The position numbers were made by a program, and so were the translations under genes. The notes beneath the pieces are model-generated. The model ran no database searches. It was not told where the DNA came from and saw only the letters and a list, made by a program, of their open reading frames with translations. Shown here piece by piece: positions 1 through 9,728 of a stretch of 64,000 nucleotides of DNA. The DNA lies in contig NC_134137.1 of assembly GCF_033958435.1 (NCBI RefSeq), positions 112,044,501 to 112,108,500 of the forward strand, given 5' to 3'. The stretch comes from Carettochelys insculpta. Taxonomy: Eukaryota > Chordata > Testudines > Carettochelyidae. Position 1 is the first letter of the stretch; every line of letters starts with the position of its first letter.

Positions 1-690
1 TTCCTAGACCTTTCTGTTTTATAGTTTTCTAAATGAAGCTAACTAGCTTTTATAGCACTGAAACACTAGGGAGCACACTCTCATCAGGAATTGTGCTATC
101 TGTGATATCCATGGAGACAAAGATTCAAGCCAGTTCTGCAAATCTGGAATTTGGCAATGTTCCAGCCAATGCTCTCTTGTATAGAATGACAAACCATACG
201 AAAATGACAGAGCTAATGGTAAACAATGACGGATCTGTCAAGAGTCTGAGGGGATGCATCTCTTATTTGTTCATGGACTGTACAGGAATCAGAGCTATTT
301 TGTTTGGGGCGTGTTTAGATGTCTATCTGAACTCTTCACCCCACCTTTTACAAATCAGACTTAGCACAGCATTACAGGGTTTTTTTGGTCAGAGTGAGAG
401 ACTGACAGTAAATTGACAAGCAGGACAAAGGGTTCTTAGAGAGGGTAGAAAAACATACTTGCTCCTTTATTTCTTTTAAAAATGCCATTGAACTTATAAC
501 CCATTCATAAGATCTCACAGAGTAACATCTGCTTCACTTGCCCTAGAGCACCTAAGAATCAGGCTAGGAAATCCTAAGAAATGCTAGAGAAATAAAGGCT
601 CAAGAGAGTAGCAGGAAATCCCTTCTTCAAAATGATTGTGGACTCCCTTACAGCAATATGTTTGAGTGAAAATGAGTTGCAGTGTAAAAA
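1..690. other. No recognised feature
   Basis: AT-rich sequence. A 127-codon open frame at 33-416 on + has no family motif, no clear promoter and no splice context, and I do not call it a gene. Confidence 0.5.
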
Positions 691-698
691 TGTACACC

Positions 699-895
699 TC
701 ATAGAGCTGGAAGGAACCTTAAAAGGTTAGTGAGTCCTGTCTCCTGCCCTCTTGGCAGGACCAAGCACCATCCTTCCTTCCCCCACCTCCCTGCCACCTT
801 CCCCTATTTGCTCTAGAACTCTAAATGGCACCCTCAAGGACTGAGTTTATAACCCTGGATTTAGCAGGCAAATGCACAAACTACTGAGCGCTCCC
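699..895 (-). repeat. tRNA-derived SINE with CR1-like 3' tail
   Basis: Read on the minus strand, the 5' part (about 895-826) resembles a tRNA gene with a degenerate A box near GCTCAGTAGTTTG and a B-box-like segment about 40 bases on. The 3' part (about 790-699) matches the conserved CR1 LINE 3' end (on + it reads AGAGCTGGAAGGAACCTT followed by a CTGCCCTCTTGGCAGGACC block). A tRNA head joined to a CR1 tail is the known build of the tortoise Pol III SINE, which borrows CR1 reverse transcriptase. The copy is diverged. Exact ends are estimated. Confidence 0.7.
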
Positions 896-1362
896 TCCCC
901 CCCAGTCACATTGAATGCCTCAGGAGGTCTGCTGCAAGTCAGAGAAAAACTAGAGTTTCTTATTATTGCAGTCAAGACTCTAATCGATAAAGTAAGTGGT
1001 ATACATTCTGCTGCTTTGCAAATATCCAGGCTTAAGCATATTTTTCCTTGCCACATGAATAATTAGCATTAGGGCTGCAGAATGTACTTAATATGCTTTT
1101 CTTTCTTTCCTTCCTTCTGAAGCCCAGCTGGGCAGGTTGTCTTTCTTGCAGTACTTGCCAATCTAAGGATAAATACTTAATTTTAACACTGTTTAAGTTG
1201 TGCAAGATGTCACAAAGAGCTCCAGAAAGGAATGATGAACCATGTGCACCCATCACATTTTCTCTGTGTGGCTCTTCTAAAGATGAAAGAATAGGAAAGC
1301 AGTGTGTTGCTCCAGCCCATTAAGAAAATGCACTCCCCTAGTCCCTGCGCTCTTAAGAAAAC
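896..1362. other. No recognised feature
   Basis: No repeat or gene recognised. A GTAAGT donor-like site follows a short open stretch near 990, but no convincing exon frame could be fixed because its left side runs into the SINE. Confidence 0.4.
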
Positions 1363-1920
1363 AGAAATATAGGACCATCTAAAATGGATCAGACCACTAG
1401 TCAATCCAGTACAGCATACAGTGTCCAGAAGTGGCAAATATCATCTACTTCAAAAAATGGGTTCAAGAAACCTCTCTCTCATGGAATTATCCTGCCTTGA
1501 GCTCCTGAAGCAGGACAGTTTATGTCATTTCCAAAACTCTATCTAAAAATCCTTAATATTATCAATCTGGATAATCCTGTTTTATTTTCAATCCTACTCA
1601 TTGATTGGCCTCAGTGGCATCTTGTGGCAACGAGTTCTGCCAGCTGTGTGTGGGAAAGATTTTACCAGTTTTGAAGTTGCACATTTAGATTTCTTTAAAT
1701 GCTGCCTTGTTCCTGTTTTATGAGAACATCTCTACATTTTCTATGCCATTTATTATTCTATATACTTCTAGCATAACCCTTCTTATTTTTTTCTCCCGGA
1801 GGTAACGAACCCATGCTTTATGAATTTGCTCCATTATATCTTTTTGCATCTCTAATAATTTGCAAACTGATGGCTCATTCCTTATCCTGCCCCACCTTGC
1901 TCCTGAGGGCCCCAGAATCA
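1363..1920 (-). repeat. CR1/L2-type LINE 3' fragment
   Basis: This is the same family as the + strand LINE at 16408-17800, in the opposite orientation. The low-coordinate end carries the family's 3' signature (GGATCAGACC followed by a CCAGTACAGCAT block). The high-coordinate end translates on minus to VYRIINGIENVEMFS, matching the [14 protein letters not shown] motif of the LINE at 17.3 kb. It has many substitutions and is an old inactive remnant without a usable ORF. Confidence 0.75.
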
Positions 1921-2600
1921 CCCTCGGTACTCCACAGCCCAGTCAGGCCTCTGAGGCCCAGTCACAGTTTGTAGCCTTACAGCCCAGTCAGACCTCTGTG
2001 GCCTTGGTCCTCCCTGTGTTAGGCTCACAGGGAGGTGGGGGCAGTGGAGCTTGGGCCCACCCTCTCCACCAAGCTCCAGCCCAGGGCCCTGTTGGTGGTG
2101 GATGTGAGACCCCAGCCACTAGCTCAGCAGGGATCCCCACCACAACACACTGAGTTCCTGGGTTACCTGCTTGGTTCCCCCACCCTGTGCTACTTCCTAC
2201 CCAGTTCCTGGTGTAGTCCATTGCTTCTGCTCAGGTCTCACCCCCTCCAGCTGCTCCTTCCATGGATTGCTGCTCCCGTGGGGGCTGCCACTACTGTTGC
2301 TGCTGCACCTCAGGTGGTGTGGCCGTGGTTGCCGTTGCTGCTTATGCTGCTTCCACTGCTGCCCAGTCAGTTGCTGTGGCTGTTCTTTGGGTGGCTGTGA
2401 CTCCCAGGCTTCCATGGGAGCTCCTTCCCCTCTGAGGGTCAGCCCCAACTGCCAGGCTTCTCCAGCCTTTATACTTAGCCTGCAGTTGGAGCATGCCCAG
2501 CAGGACCTTGGGGTGGGGCCTTTTCCATCCAATAGGCCTGGTTCTCAACCCCCTGCTCAGTGCTGGATTAGTACACCCCGTTACGAACCTAACATTTTGT
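1921..2600 (-). repeat. GC-rich block, possible solo LTR
   Basis: This is a sharply GC-richer island than its surroundings. On minus there is a TATA-like box (TAAGTATAAAGG, rc of about 2466-2477) with GC-rich sequence on both sides, as in an LTR promoter. Near the high-GC edge a 24-base unit (CAGCCCAGTCAGRCCTCTG core) occurs twice, at 1935 and 1980, 45 bases apart. I found no convincing terminal TG/CA or target duplication, so the LTR call is a guess. Open frames here are composition artefacts of GCT/GCC repeats. Confidence 0.3.
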
Positions 2601-3911
2601 TTCTTTTTCTCCCTGGCTGAATATTGGTTAGAAAGCTTTACTGAGGTACCCACAAAGGTGGGTTGGTGGGATGGGTGGAGCCATATCTCTGTCACGTCTA
2701 CTCTCACACACCATTTCCTTGTTTATGTGCCAATATGTGAATGTACTGATCCTGCAGTGCCCGCTGTCTTCCCACCCCGGGCTCACAGTCCAGCAGTGCC
2801 CTGGATGTGCCTATCCACGTGAAGATAGGCTTGTGAACAATTCTGGAGTTAAAAGAACTTGATAAGGAATTCCATTGCTATGGCAGATAGAGGACTATTG
2901 TGTTAGGTGATTCGTGGTATACAAATACAAAATGAGGTAGAAAGTAATGGGAAAATAAACTGTAGAGGTGGGGGAAAGATCAGATTCTGCTGCTCTTACT
3001 TTGAGCAGTATGTAACCTCTTTTCTTTCCTCCCTGGGTTACTCAGTAGCCAGCAACACTCATTTGTGTGCCTGTGCACCTGATGGGTTTAATATTAAAGG
3101 AGATCCTGAATGTCCCAGTAATGATGTTGGATAGCTGGGAATCCCCTTTCCACCCCTGATTTCTAACGGTATGTAAAACGTTGGTGCCACCACCTGACTG
3201 GCCCCTACACACACTTAATGGTGTGCCTTTGGAAACCTCCACGAAACTTATTCCAGTTATAATATAGGTTTATTTTCCAAACAGCAATTATAAATAGTAT
3301 ATATCTAATAGACCAAATTAGAATTAATATACACCTTTACTTAAGAACTGAAGGAGACAAGGTTACATAGTAAACATGAATAAAAATTGGTTCACAACAT
3401 ACACAGAAATAAATGAAGCATGTAACTGGCTTTCACACAGACTCACTTTTTCTACCCCAGACGGTATACTTCTTAGTTATCAACGTTCCAGTTACTTGCT
3501 TGCATTGGCATGAGGCTGTTGTTCCGCTGGACCACAGACAGCTTGGAGAGGGTTCTGAGTGTCAGGCCAGGCCAGGCAAGGCAACAAGATAACCAGCCCC
3601 TCTGACACTGGAACTGGCCTTGGCGGTGCGTTACCAGACACAAATAAAGTTCCTTCCCATCAGGGTCTCTCCATTAGCAGGCTGTTGCTCCCTAAAGCAG
3701 TTCCTGGATGGGAGAAAACTCCACACCTGTCTTGAAGTAGTCTGTTCAATCAGACTTAACTCTCTGACAACAGGGAGACCACCATCTTCTTCCCCAAGCC
3801 CAACCAAAAAAAAGCCCACTCTTTTCTTCCCTTTCCTTTCCAAAGCCTCATAGGAGTTGTAGTCTCTAGAGCCAAATTGCAGGACAACAGACCCTCCAAG
3901 TAACAGTCAAA
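2601..3911. other. Unclassified sequence
   Basis: No element recognised with confidence. Open frames of 60-110 codons have no family features. The 3250-3650 part looks like a dispersed repeat but could not be assigned. Confidence 0.4.
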
Positions 3912-4304
3912 GGCCGTGTCTACACGAGCCCCAAACTTATGCTGAAATGCATATTCAGCGTTTCATTAGCATGTGGGAGGCCGCGGCACTTTGAAATTGA
4001 CGCGGCTCACCACCGCATGGCTCGTCCTCATGGGGCTCCTTTTTGAAAGGACCCTGCCTACTTCGAAGTCCCCTTATTCCCATGAGCTGATGGGAATAAG
4101 GGGACTTCAAAGTAGGCGGGGTCCTTTCGAAAAGAAGCCCCATCGGGACGAGCCGCGCGGCGGCGAGGCGCGTCAATTTCGAAGTGCCGCGGCCGCCCAC
4201 ATGCTAATGAAGCGTTGAATATGCATTTCAGCGCCTCATTAGTAAACTTCGAAATGGCCATTTGCATGGCCATTTCGAAGTTTGGGGCTCATGTAGACAT
4301 AGCC
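3912..4304. mobile_element. Palindromic Harbinger-type MITE, copy 1
   Basis: Ends are GGCCGTGTCTACACG and its inverted counterpart TGTAGACATAGCC. Almost the whole element is one inverted repeat centred near 4085, where CCCCTTATTCCCAT meets its complement. Flanking triplets are AAA and AGA, one mismatch from a 3-bp duplication. The left arm lacks about 43 bases found in the other copies (the AATGGCCATGCAAATGGCC hairpin), so this copy is shorter (393 bp against about 435). It encodes nothing: the mirrored open frames on both strands are a by-product of the palindrome. Confidence 0.9.
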
Positions 4305-4870
4305 AGAGGCTTCTATAGGCAGAGGGGCCTACAAGTACTTTAATTCCTTCCATACTGAAAAGCATTGTTAAACAATTAGCTTTGGCCTGCAGTTCAAGGA
4401 TGCTGACAGCTCATTCAAAAGACAGTCAGCTGAAAACTCAGCTGAGAGAAAAAAAATAGACTCTTGATAACATGGGTCAATTTGCATCATCAATTTTTAA
4501 GCAGCAATCCCCATTGATTTGAATGCTGCTCAGAAATCAATGCAGTCTCTGCAGAGTAATGGATTCAGGTGAATAATGATTATTAGAGTGATTTCAGTTT
4601 AAGAATATTTCCTATTTCATAGATAAATGCAATGTATGCTTCTTTAATTTTGCATTCTTTGATGTTCCTCATATCTCTCTGTGAAATGAAGTGTTATATG
4701 CATTTGTGGATGGTCCCTTTGGTTTTCTACATAGCTTTGAGTAACCCCTGAGTACAGACAAAAGCATCTACCAAGACTGACCACAGGCCAGGATGATGAT
4801 AGTACTGTTATTTACTATTTGCATTAAAAAAGCACCCTGCAGCCTCCAGCCAAGATCAGAACCTCATTGT
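4305..4870. other. No recognised feature
   Basis: AT-rich sequence with no gene or repeat that I can assign. Confidence 0.4.
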
Positions 4871-4891
4871 GGTAACCACTGTTCACATACA

Positions 4892-5302
4892 GGCTATGTC
4901 TACTTTAAAGGGTTTTGTCCACTAAGCTGGCGTTTATCGACAAAACCGGGGGAGTGTCCAGGTTCTGTTAACTGTAAGTCGACAGAATGAAGCACAAATG
5001 TTGACATCCATAGCCCGCTCCCCATGAGGCATAATGCCTCTGCTGACAGAGAGCTGTTGACAAAAAGCCAGTGCAGATATTTCCGGGTGCTCTCGGTTGA
5101 CAGACAGGGCTTCCGGGACACTGGGCTCCTGGCTATTTTGCTAATAGAACAGCTGGGTAATCCAGCCACTCTCTGTTGACAGAGCTGGTCGCTCTTGTGA
5201 TCCACTTGACAGTTTGACCACGATCTGTTGACAGAAGTTTTGGTGAAAGATATCTTCCAACAAAAACTTATGTCAACAAATGCCTGTAATCTAGACATAG
5301 CC
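4892..5302. mobile_element. Harbinger-type MITE with different interior
   Basis: Terminal repeats are GGCTATGTCTAC and CTAGACATAGCC, flanked by a perfect ACA duplication (4889-4891 and 5303-5305). The interior differs from the palindromic family: it is rich in TGTTGACAGA/TCGACAAAA type motifs and is not a full palindrome. At 411 bp it has no coding capacity of its own, although the minus strand happens to stay open for 177 codons. The shared end sequence and 3-bp duplication place it with PIF/Harbinger. Confidence 0.85.
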
Positions 5303-5427
5303 ACACACAGTGAGAGATTGTCCCTGTCTTGGCAGAACTTACCATCTGAACAGACAAGACTGAAAAAAGGTGAAAGAGAGAGAGACAGAAGCAAAGAAAG
5401 GACAAGTGACTTGTCCAAGATCACATA
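5303..5427 (+). repeat. Ancient MIR-like repeat, left part
   Basis: The AAGTGACTTG-type motif (CAAGTGACTTGTCCAAGATCACA) near 5400-5425 is the conserved core seen in MIR-like ancient SINEs. The preceding CAGTGAGAGATTGTCCCTG and AACAGACAAGACTGA segments also fit. It is interrupted on the right by the Harbinger element and on the left by the MITE at 4892. The sequence resumes at 10075. Confidence 0.55.
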
Positions 5428-5650
5428 AGCCATGTCTACACGTGCACGCTACTTTGAAGTAGCGGCACTAACTTCGAAATAGCGCCCGTCACGGGTACAC
5501 GTGTTGGGTGCTATTTTGAAGTTAACTTCGACGTTAGGCGGCGAGACATCGAAGTCGCTATCCTCATCAGGAGATGGGGATAGCGCCCTACTTCGATGTT
5601 CAACGTCGAAGTAGGGACCGTGTAGTCATTGCGCGTCCCGCAACTTCGAA
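5428..5650. repeat. Harbinger left terminal and subterminal repeats
   Basis: The terminal inverted repeat is followed by short palindromes: CTACTTTGAAGTAG near 5450, and CCTACTTCGATGTT paired with AACGTCGAAGTAGG near 5587-5620. Such clustered inverted motifs are the usual binding sites of transposition proteins. The CTACTTYGA core is also present in the palindromic MITEs. Confidence 0.6.
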
Positions 5651-6517
5651 ATTGTGGGGTCCTCCATGGCGGCCATCAGCTGAGGGGTTGAGAGACACTC
5701 TCTCCAGCCCCTCAGCTCAATGGTGGCAGCGTGGAGCGGCCCCTTAAAGGTCTCCTCCCCCTCTCTTCCTGTGCAGGAAGCTGAGGGAACATGCAGGCAG
5801 CAGCTCAGACACGCGGTCAGCCTGCACATCCCTCAGCAGCCACAGGACCCTCAATGGCTGCCCGGCAGCCCCCCCAGCGCCCCCAGGGGACCCCCCCCCA
5901 AGGGGAGCCAGCGCAGCCAGCCCAGCCAGGCGGGCAGCTAGGCTGGCAAGCGGCAGCGGGGCCCCTCCTGGATGGAGGCCAAGCTGCGGGACCTGCTGGG
6001 GCTCTGGAGAGAGGAGGAGGTGCTCCAGGTAATGGGGAGCAAGAGGCGGAACGCGGATGCGTTCGCTCAGCTGGCCGACAGCCTGGCTGCCCGGGGTCAC
6101 CCTGCCCGCACTCCTGATCACGTCACGAGTAAGGTGAAAGAGCTGCGGCAGGGTTATGCCCGGGCCCGGGATGCGGCCGGCCGATCTGGGGCCACCCCCG
6201 TCACTTGCCCCTTTTGCAGGGAGCTCAGGGACATCCTGGGCCCCCGGAACACCTCCTCCCCTCCGGCCACCCTTGATACTTCGGCCGACGAGCCCCAGCA
6301 GGCCCTTCAGCCGGAGTCCGCCCCGAAGGAAAGCCCGGCACCCCGGGGGTCCCCCCTGGAGCCCACCCCCGGGCCATCGAGGCAGGAGGAGTAGGAGGAG
6401 GAGGTGGGGGCTCCTCGTCTGCAGAATCCGGGCTGCAGATCCTCCTCCTGCCATCCTGGAGTAGCAGCCGGGCCTCCGCCCCCCGGGGATCTCCGGACTG
6501 TGGAAGTGGACCGACAG

Positions 6518-6759
6518 GTATGTACCCCCCTCCGGTGTACACCCCTGGGTTTGAGGGGTGGGGGTAATAGATATGTGTCCAGGGCCCCCGACATGCTCAA
6601 ATGGCCATGGCCATGGCCCCAAGGACAGCAGGGCCATGTCCCTCACAGCAGTGCATCAGCCCCTGCCTCCCCCACCCCGCACAACAGTGCGATGCCCCAT
6701 CCCCGGGGCAGGGGGGAGCGGAACCTTGAGGGGCCCCCGGGAGGAGGGGGTGGGACACC

Positions 6760-6797
<38 letters not shown>

Positions 6798-7380
6798 TGT
6801 GATGGAGTGTGGGGGAGTACAAAAGGGAGACTCAGGCTAGATATGAGCAACAAGAGCCGAATAGCTCCCAGGGGCAAAGGATGATCGTGGGGCTACAGCT
6901 GGCAGGTGACACCTCTGCCCTGAACAAAGAGGAGGGAGGAGCCGAGCTGGCTTTGAAATGGGGGGAGAGGGCGGGGGCCGCAGGTAGAGGCTAGGGGAAG
7001 GGAGAGCTGGAAGGCAGCCAGCCTGAGGAGGGGGAAAGCTGCATCCCAGAGGGGCACCCCTTGGGGTCTTCTCCCCAGGACGGGTTGGAAGGACTGTCTC
7101 TTCTGACAGCTGCTACTGTCACTCCTGGGAGAAACTGGGCATCTGTGGCCTAAGAAACCTTTCTTGTCAGACCCTGCGGAGTGAAGTGAGAGCCGCTCCC
7201 ACCAGGGGACGGGGTGCAGTGCGGGGCGACCCCTGAACCCCATCCATCACAGCAGCATCTCCCGGGGACGGGGATGGGGAACCTGCAGCACAGGGCTGGG
7301 GGGACAAAGGCCACGGCTCGGGGCCCACACTAACGCCTGTCTCCATTCTTCTTCCCCCCCTCCTCTCCTATGTCACGCAG
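6518..7380 (+). other. Predicted intron of the Myb-like gene
   Basis: It begins GTATGT and ends in a pyrimidine-rich tract plus ACGCAG. It contains a CAG/CAA microsatellite. Flanking exon phases agree with the downstream coil-rich exon. No open frame here looks coding. Confidence 0.65.
6762..6797 (+). repeat. (CAG)n microsatellite
   Basis: About twelve CAG units with one CAA interruption, located in the predicted intron of the Myb-like gene. Confidence 0.95.
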
Positions 7381-7961
7381 CTGCACCATCGGAAGGGCTG
7401 GAAGAGAGCGCCAGTGAGGCATCAGTGGTCCCAGAGACCCCTCCGGGGCCATCGCTCCAGGCAAGCCCCTCGGCCGAGGACGTACCGGCCCCACGGCGGG
7501 CTAGACGGCAGACCCCGCGCCACCACCAGCCGACGGCGACAGACCCCCAGCTGCTGGCCATCCACCGTCGGCAGCTGGAGGTGGCGGAGCAGTGCCTGCA
7601 GGTGGAGCAACGCCGCGTCAAACTGGAGGAGTGGGTGCTGGCCTGGCACCAAGAGGCATGGGGGGCCTACATGGACACTTTCAACCGCCTGGTGGACTAC
7701 CTGGCCCCCCATGCCACGCTGGCCGCTGCAGCGCCCACCCTGCCTGCTCCACCCGCCGCACCACCAGCTGCTCCACACGTCGCTGTCCCGTCCGCCGTCG
7801 CCCCGCCACCCACCGCTGAGGGCCGGAGCGCTGAGGGACCCCTGGAGCCAGCTGAGACTCGCCGGGCATATCTTCTGGTCCGCCCCGCCCCCAGCCAGCC
7901 CCGGACAGGGCTGCAGCCGCGGCGGGGCTCCTGGCCGCCCACGCCCAATGCCGGACTTTAG

Positions 7962-8338
7962 GGGCGAGGGGCCCGGGACGTGGCCCCCCCCCTTGTATAT
8001 AGTTGTGACTTATTAATTTGTGCCCCCCGTTGGCCCCGCCCCCCCATGTAAATAGTTCTCCCCTTTATCATCCCTGGTTTTCTTTTTATTAGTGAACAAA
8101 CTTTTTTATTCCTATTACTTTTGTTCCACACATGTTGTATATAGTTTGTTCTTGTTTTATTTATAGTTAAAAAAAAAAGTTCTAAAAGAAAAAGCAGTTT
8201 AAGTTCAGCCACAAGTGCGTGCTGTCATTTGTCCAGGAAAAGTGTGTGTGGGTGGTGCGGTTGGGTGCTCCACGGTGTGGGCGTTGGGGCAGGGAGTGTT
8301 GTGGAGGAAGGGGTGGGCAGTGGGGGGCCTGGCAGAGT
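7962..8338. other. Shared 3' region between convergent Harbinger genes
   Basis: AT-rich spacer between the two stop codons. TTTTTATT and TTTTATTAG on + give AATAAA-like polyadenylation signals on minus for the transposase transcript. A run of A bases lies near 8170. Confidence 0.5.
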
Positions 8339-9098
8339 TCACCCCGTGGCCTCATCATCGAAGTGGGCCCGCAGGGCCTCCCGGACCCGGGTCCCTTCGG
8401 GGTCCACTTGCCGACTGGGGGCAGCGGGTGGCTGCACGTCGGCCCTGCCAGCCTCCACAGCCCAGCCCTGGAAAAAGGCCTCCCCCCTTGCTCTCCACCA
8501 AATTGTGCAGGGCGCAGCAGGCACCCACAATCAGGGGGATGTTGTTGGGGCCCACATCCAGGCGGGTCAGGAGACTTCTCCAGCGTCCTTTCAGGCGGCC
8601 AAATGAGCGCTCCACCACCTGGCGCGCGTGGTTCAGGTGCTCGTTGAAGCGCTTCTGGCTAGCGGAGAGATGGCCCGTGTACGGGTGCATGAGCCACGGC
8701 CGGAGGGGGTATGCTGCATCTGCGATGACGCAGAGGGGCATGGTGGTGTCCCCCAGAGGGATCTCCCGCTGGGAGATGTAGGTCCCCGCCTCCAGCCGGC
8801 GGCACAGGACCGAGTTCCGGAAAACCCGGGCGTCGTGGGTGCTGCCAGGCCAGCCCACATAAATGTACTGGAAACGTCCCCGGCTGTCCACCAAGGCCTG
8901 GAGGACCACAGAATGGTAGCCCTTGCGACTGCTGTAGCATCCTCCACTGTGATGCGGGGCGCGGATGGGGATGTGAGTCCCATCCAGAGCCCCGAAGCAA
9001 CTGGGGAAGCCCAGAGTGGCAAAGGCCGCGATGGTGGCATCTGGGTCCCCCAGCCTCATGAGCCTGTGCAGGAGCATGGCGTTGATGGCACGCACAAT

Positions 9099-9241
9099 TT
9101 GCAGGGAAAGCACATGGGAGAGCACCAATGACGGGTGAGCAGGGTGTGCGTGGCCCTGCCCTGCCCTGCCCTCCCCTGCCCTGCCCCCCTCTGCCCAGGC
9201 CCCCCTCCCCTGCCCTGCCCTCCCCCCGTGGGTTCTCTTAC
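9099..9241 (-). other. Predicted transposase intron with defective acceptor
   Basis: On minus the donor is GTAAGAG and the 143-bp intron ends TTTCCCTGCAA. One A-to-G change at the final base would restore a CAG acceptor and join the two exons in frame. The interior is a (GGGCA)n-type repeat. Confidence 0.65.
9151..9231 (+). repeat. (CCCTG)n low-complexity tract
   Basis: Imperfect CCCTG pentamer array on +, inside the transposase intron. Confidence 0.9.
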
Positions 9242-9700
9242 CTCCATGAGGACAGCCCCAACGGTGGCCTTGCCGACACCAAACTGCCGTCCCACGGATC
9301 GGTAGCTGTCTGGAGTGGCCAGCTTCCAGACAGCGATGCCGACCCGTTTCTCCACAGGGAGGGCACGCCGCATGGCAGTGTCCTGGTGCCTGAGTGCGGG
9401 GGTGAGCCACTGACACAGCTCCATAAATGTCTGCCAGCTCATCCTGAAGTTCCTGAGCCAGCGGTCGTCGTCCCACTCCTCAAGCACCAGACGCTCCCAC
9501 CAGTCGGTGCTGGTGGGGTAGCTCCACAGCCGCCGGTGTGTGAGGTGGGGGGGGGTGGGGTGCTGCAGGGTTGGGGGTTGAGCCCTGCTGCCCTGGGGGC
9601 AGGTCCTCCTCCGGTGTAGCAAGGAGGTGCTCAGCTGCCTCCTGCATGGCATGGATCAGGGCAAGCCCTGCTCCTGCCTGGAGGGCTGGGTGGACCTCTG

Positions 9701-9728
9701 GCTGCTGCTGCTGCTGCTGCTGCTGCTG
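9701..9728 (+). repeat. (CTG)n microsatellite encoding polyglutamine
   Basis: Nine CTG units on +, read on minus as the polyglutamine stretch directly after the transposase start MDP. Confidence 0.95.

Larger units (their letters stand above)
5972..7961 (+). pseudogene. Harbinger Myb/SANT-like DNA-binding protein, frameshifted
   Basis: In PIF/Harbinger elements a Myb-like partner brings the transposase into the nucleus and to the element ends. Exon 1 from the ATG at 5972 encodes a trihelix/SANT-type domain: MEAKLRDLLGLW, then SKRRNADAFAQLADSL, then KVKELRQGYARARDAAGRSG and CPFCRELRDILG. A strong donor CAG|GTATGT lies after 6517 and an acceptor (ACGCAG) ends at 7380. Exon 2 gives a Pro/Ala-rich tail with a helical stretch (LLAIHRRQLEVAEQCLQVEQ) and stops at 7959-7961. 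The exon 1 frame hits TAG at 6392-6394 in a GGAGGAGTAGGAGGAGG tract. Exon 2 splices in phase only with a different frame beyond that tract, which implies a one-base loss there. An in-frame TAG at 5939 precedes the ATG, so the true start could be in another upstream exon. Confidence 0.85.

Noticed and set aside
33..416. 127-codon open frame on +
   Set aside because: No motif, no splice or promoter context, and no recognised family.
2035..2822. Several overlapping frames over 100 codons
   Set aside because: GC-rich low-complexity sequence stays open on several frames at once. Leucine/proline runs, no domain.
3955..4273. Mirrored open frames on both strands (similar ones at 13891-14200, 21655-21987, 23600-23863, 27363-27845)
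   Set aside because: They arise from the palindromic MITEs, and the near-identical peptides on the two strands are a symmetry artefact.
4900..5433. 177-codon minus frame
   Set aside because: It lies almost wholly in a MITE and crosses its right boundary.
5744..6646. 300-codon minus frame opposite the Myb-like exon
   Set aside because: Antisense shadow of a GC-rich exon. The + strand frame has the SANT-type motifs.
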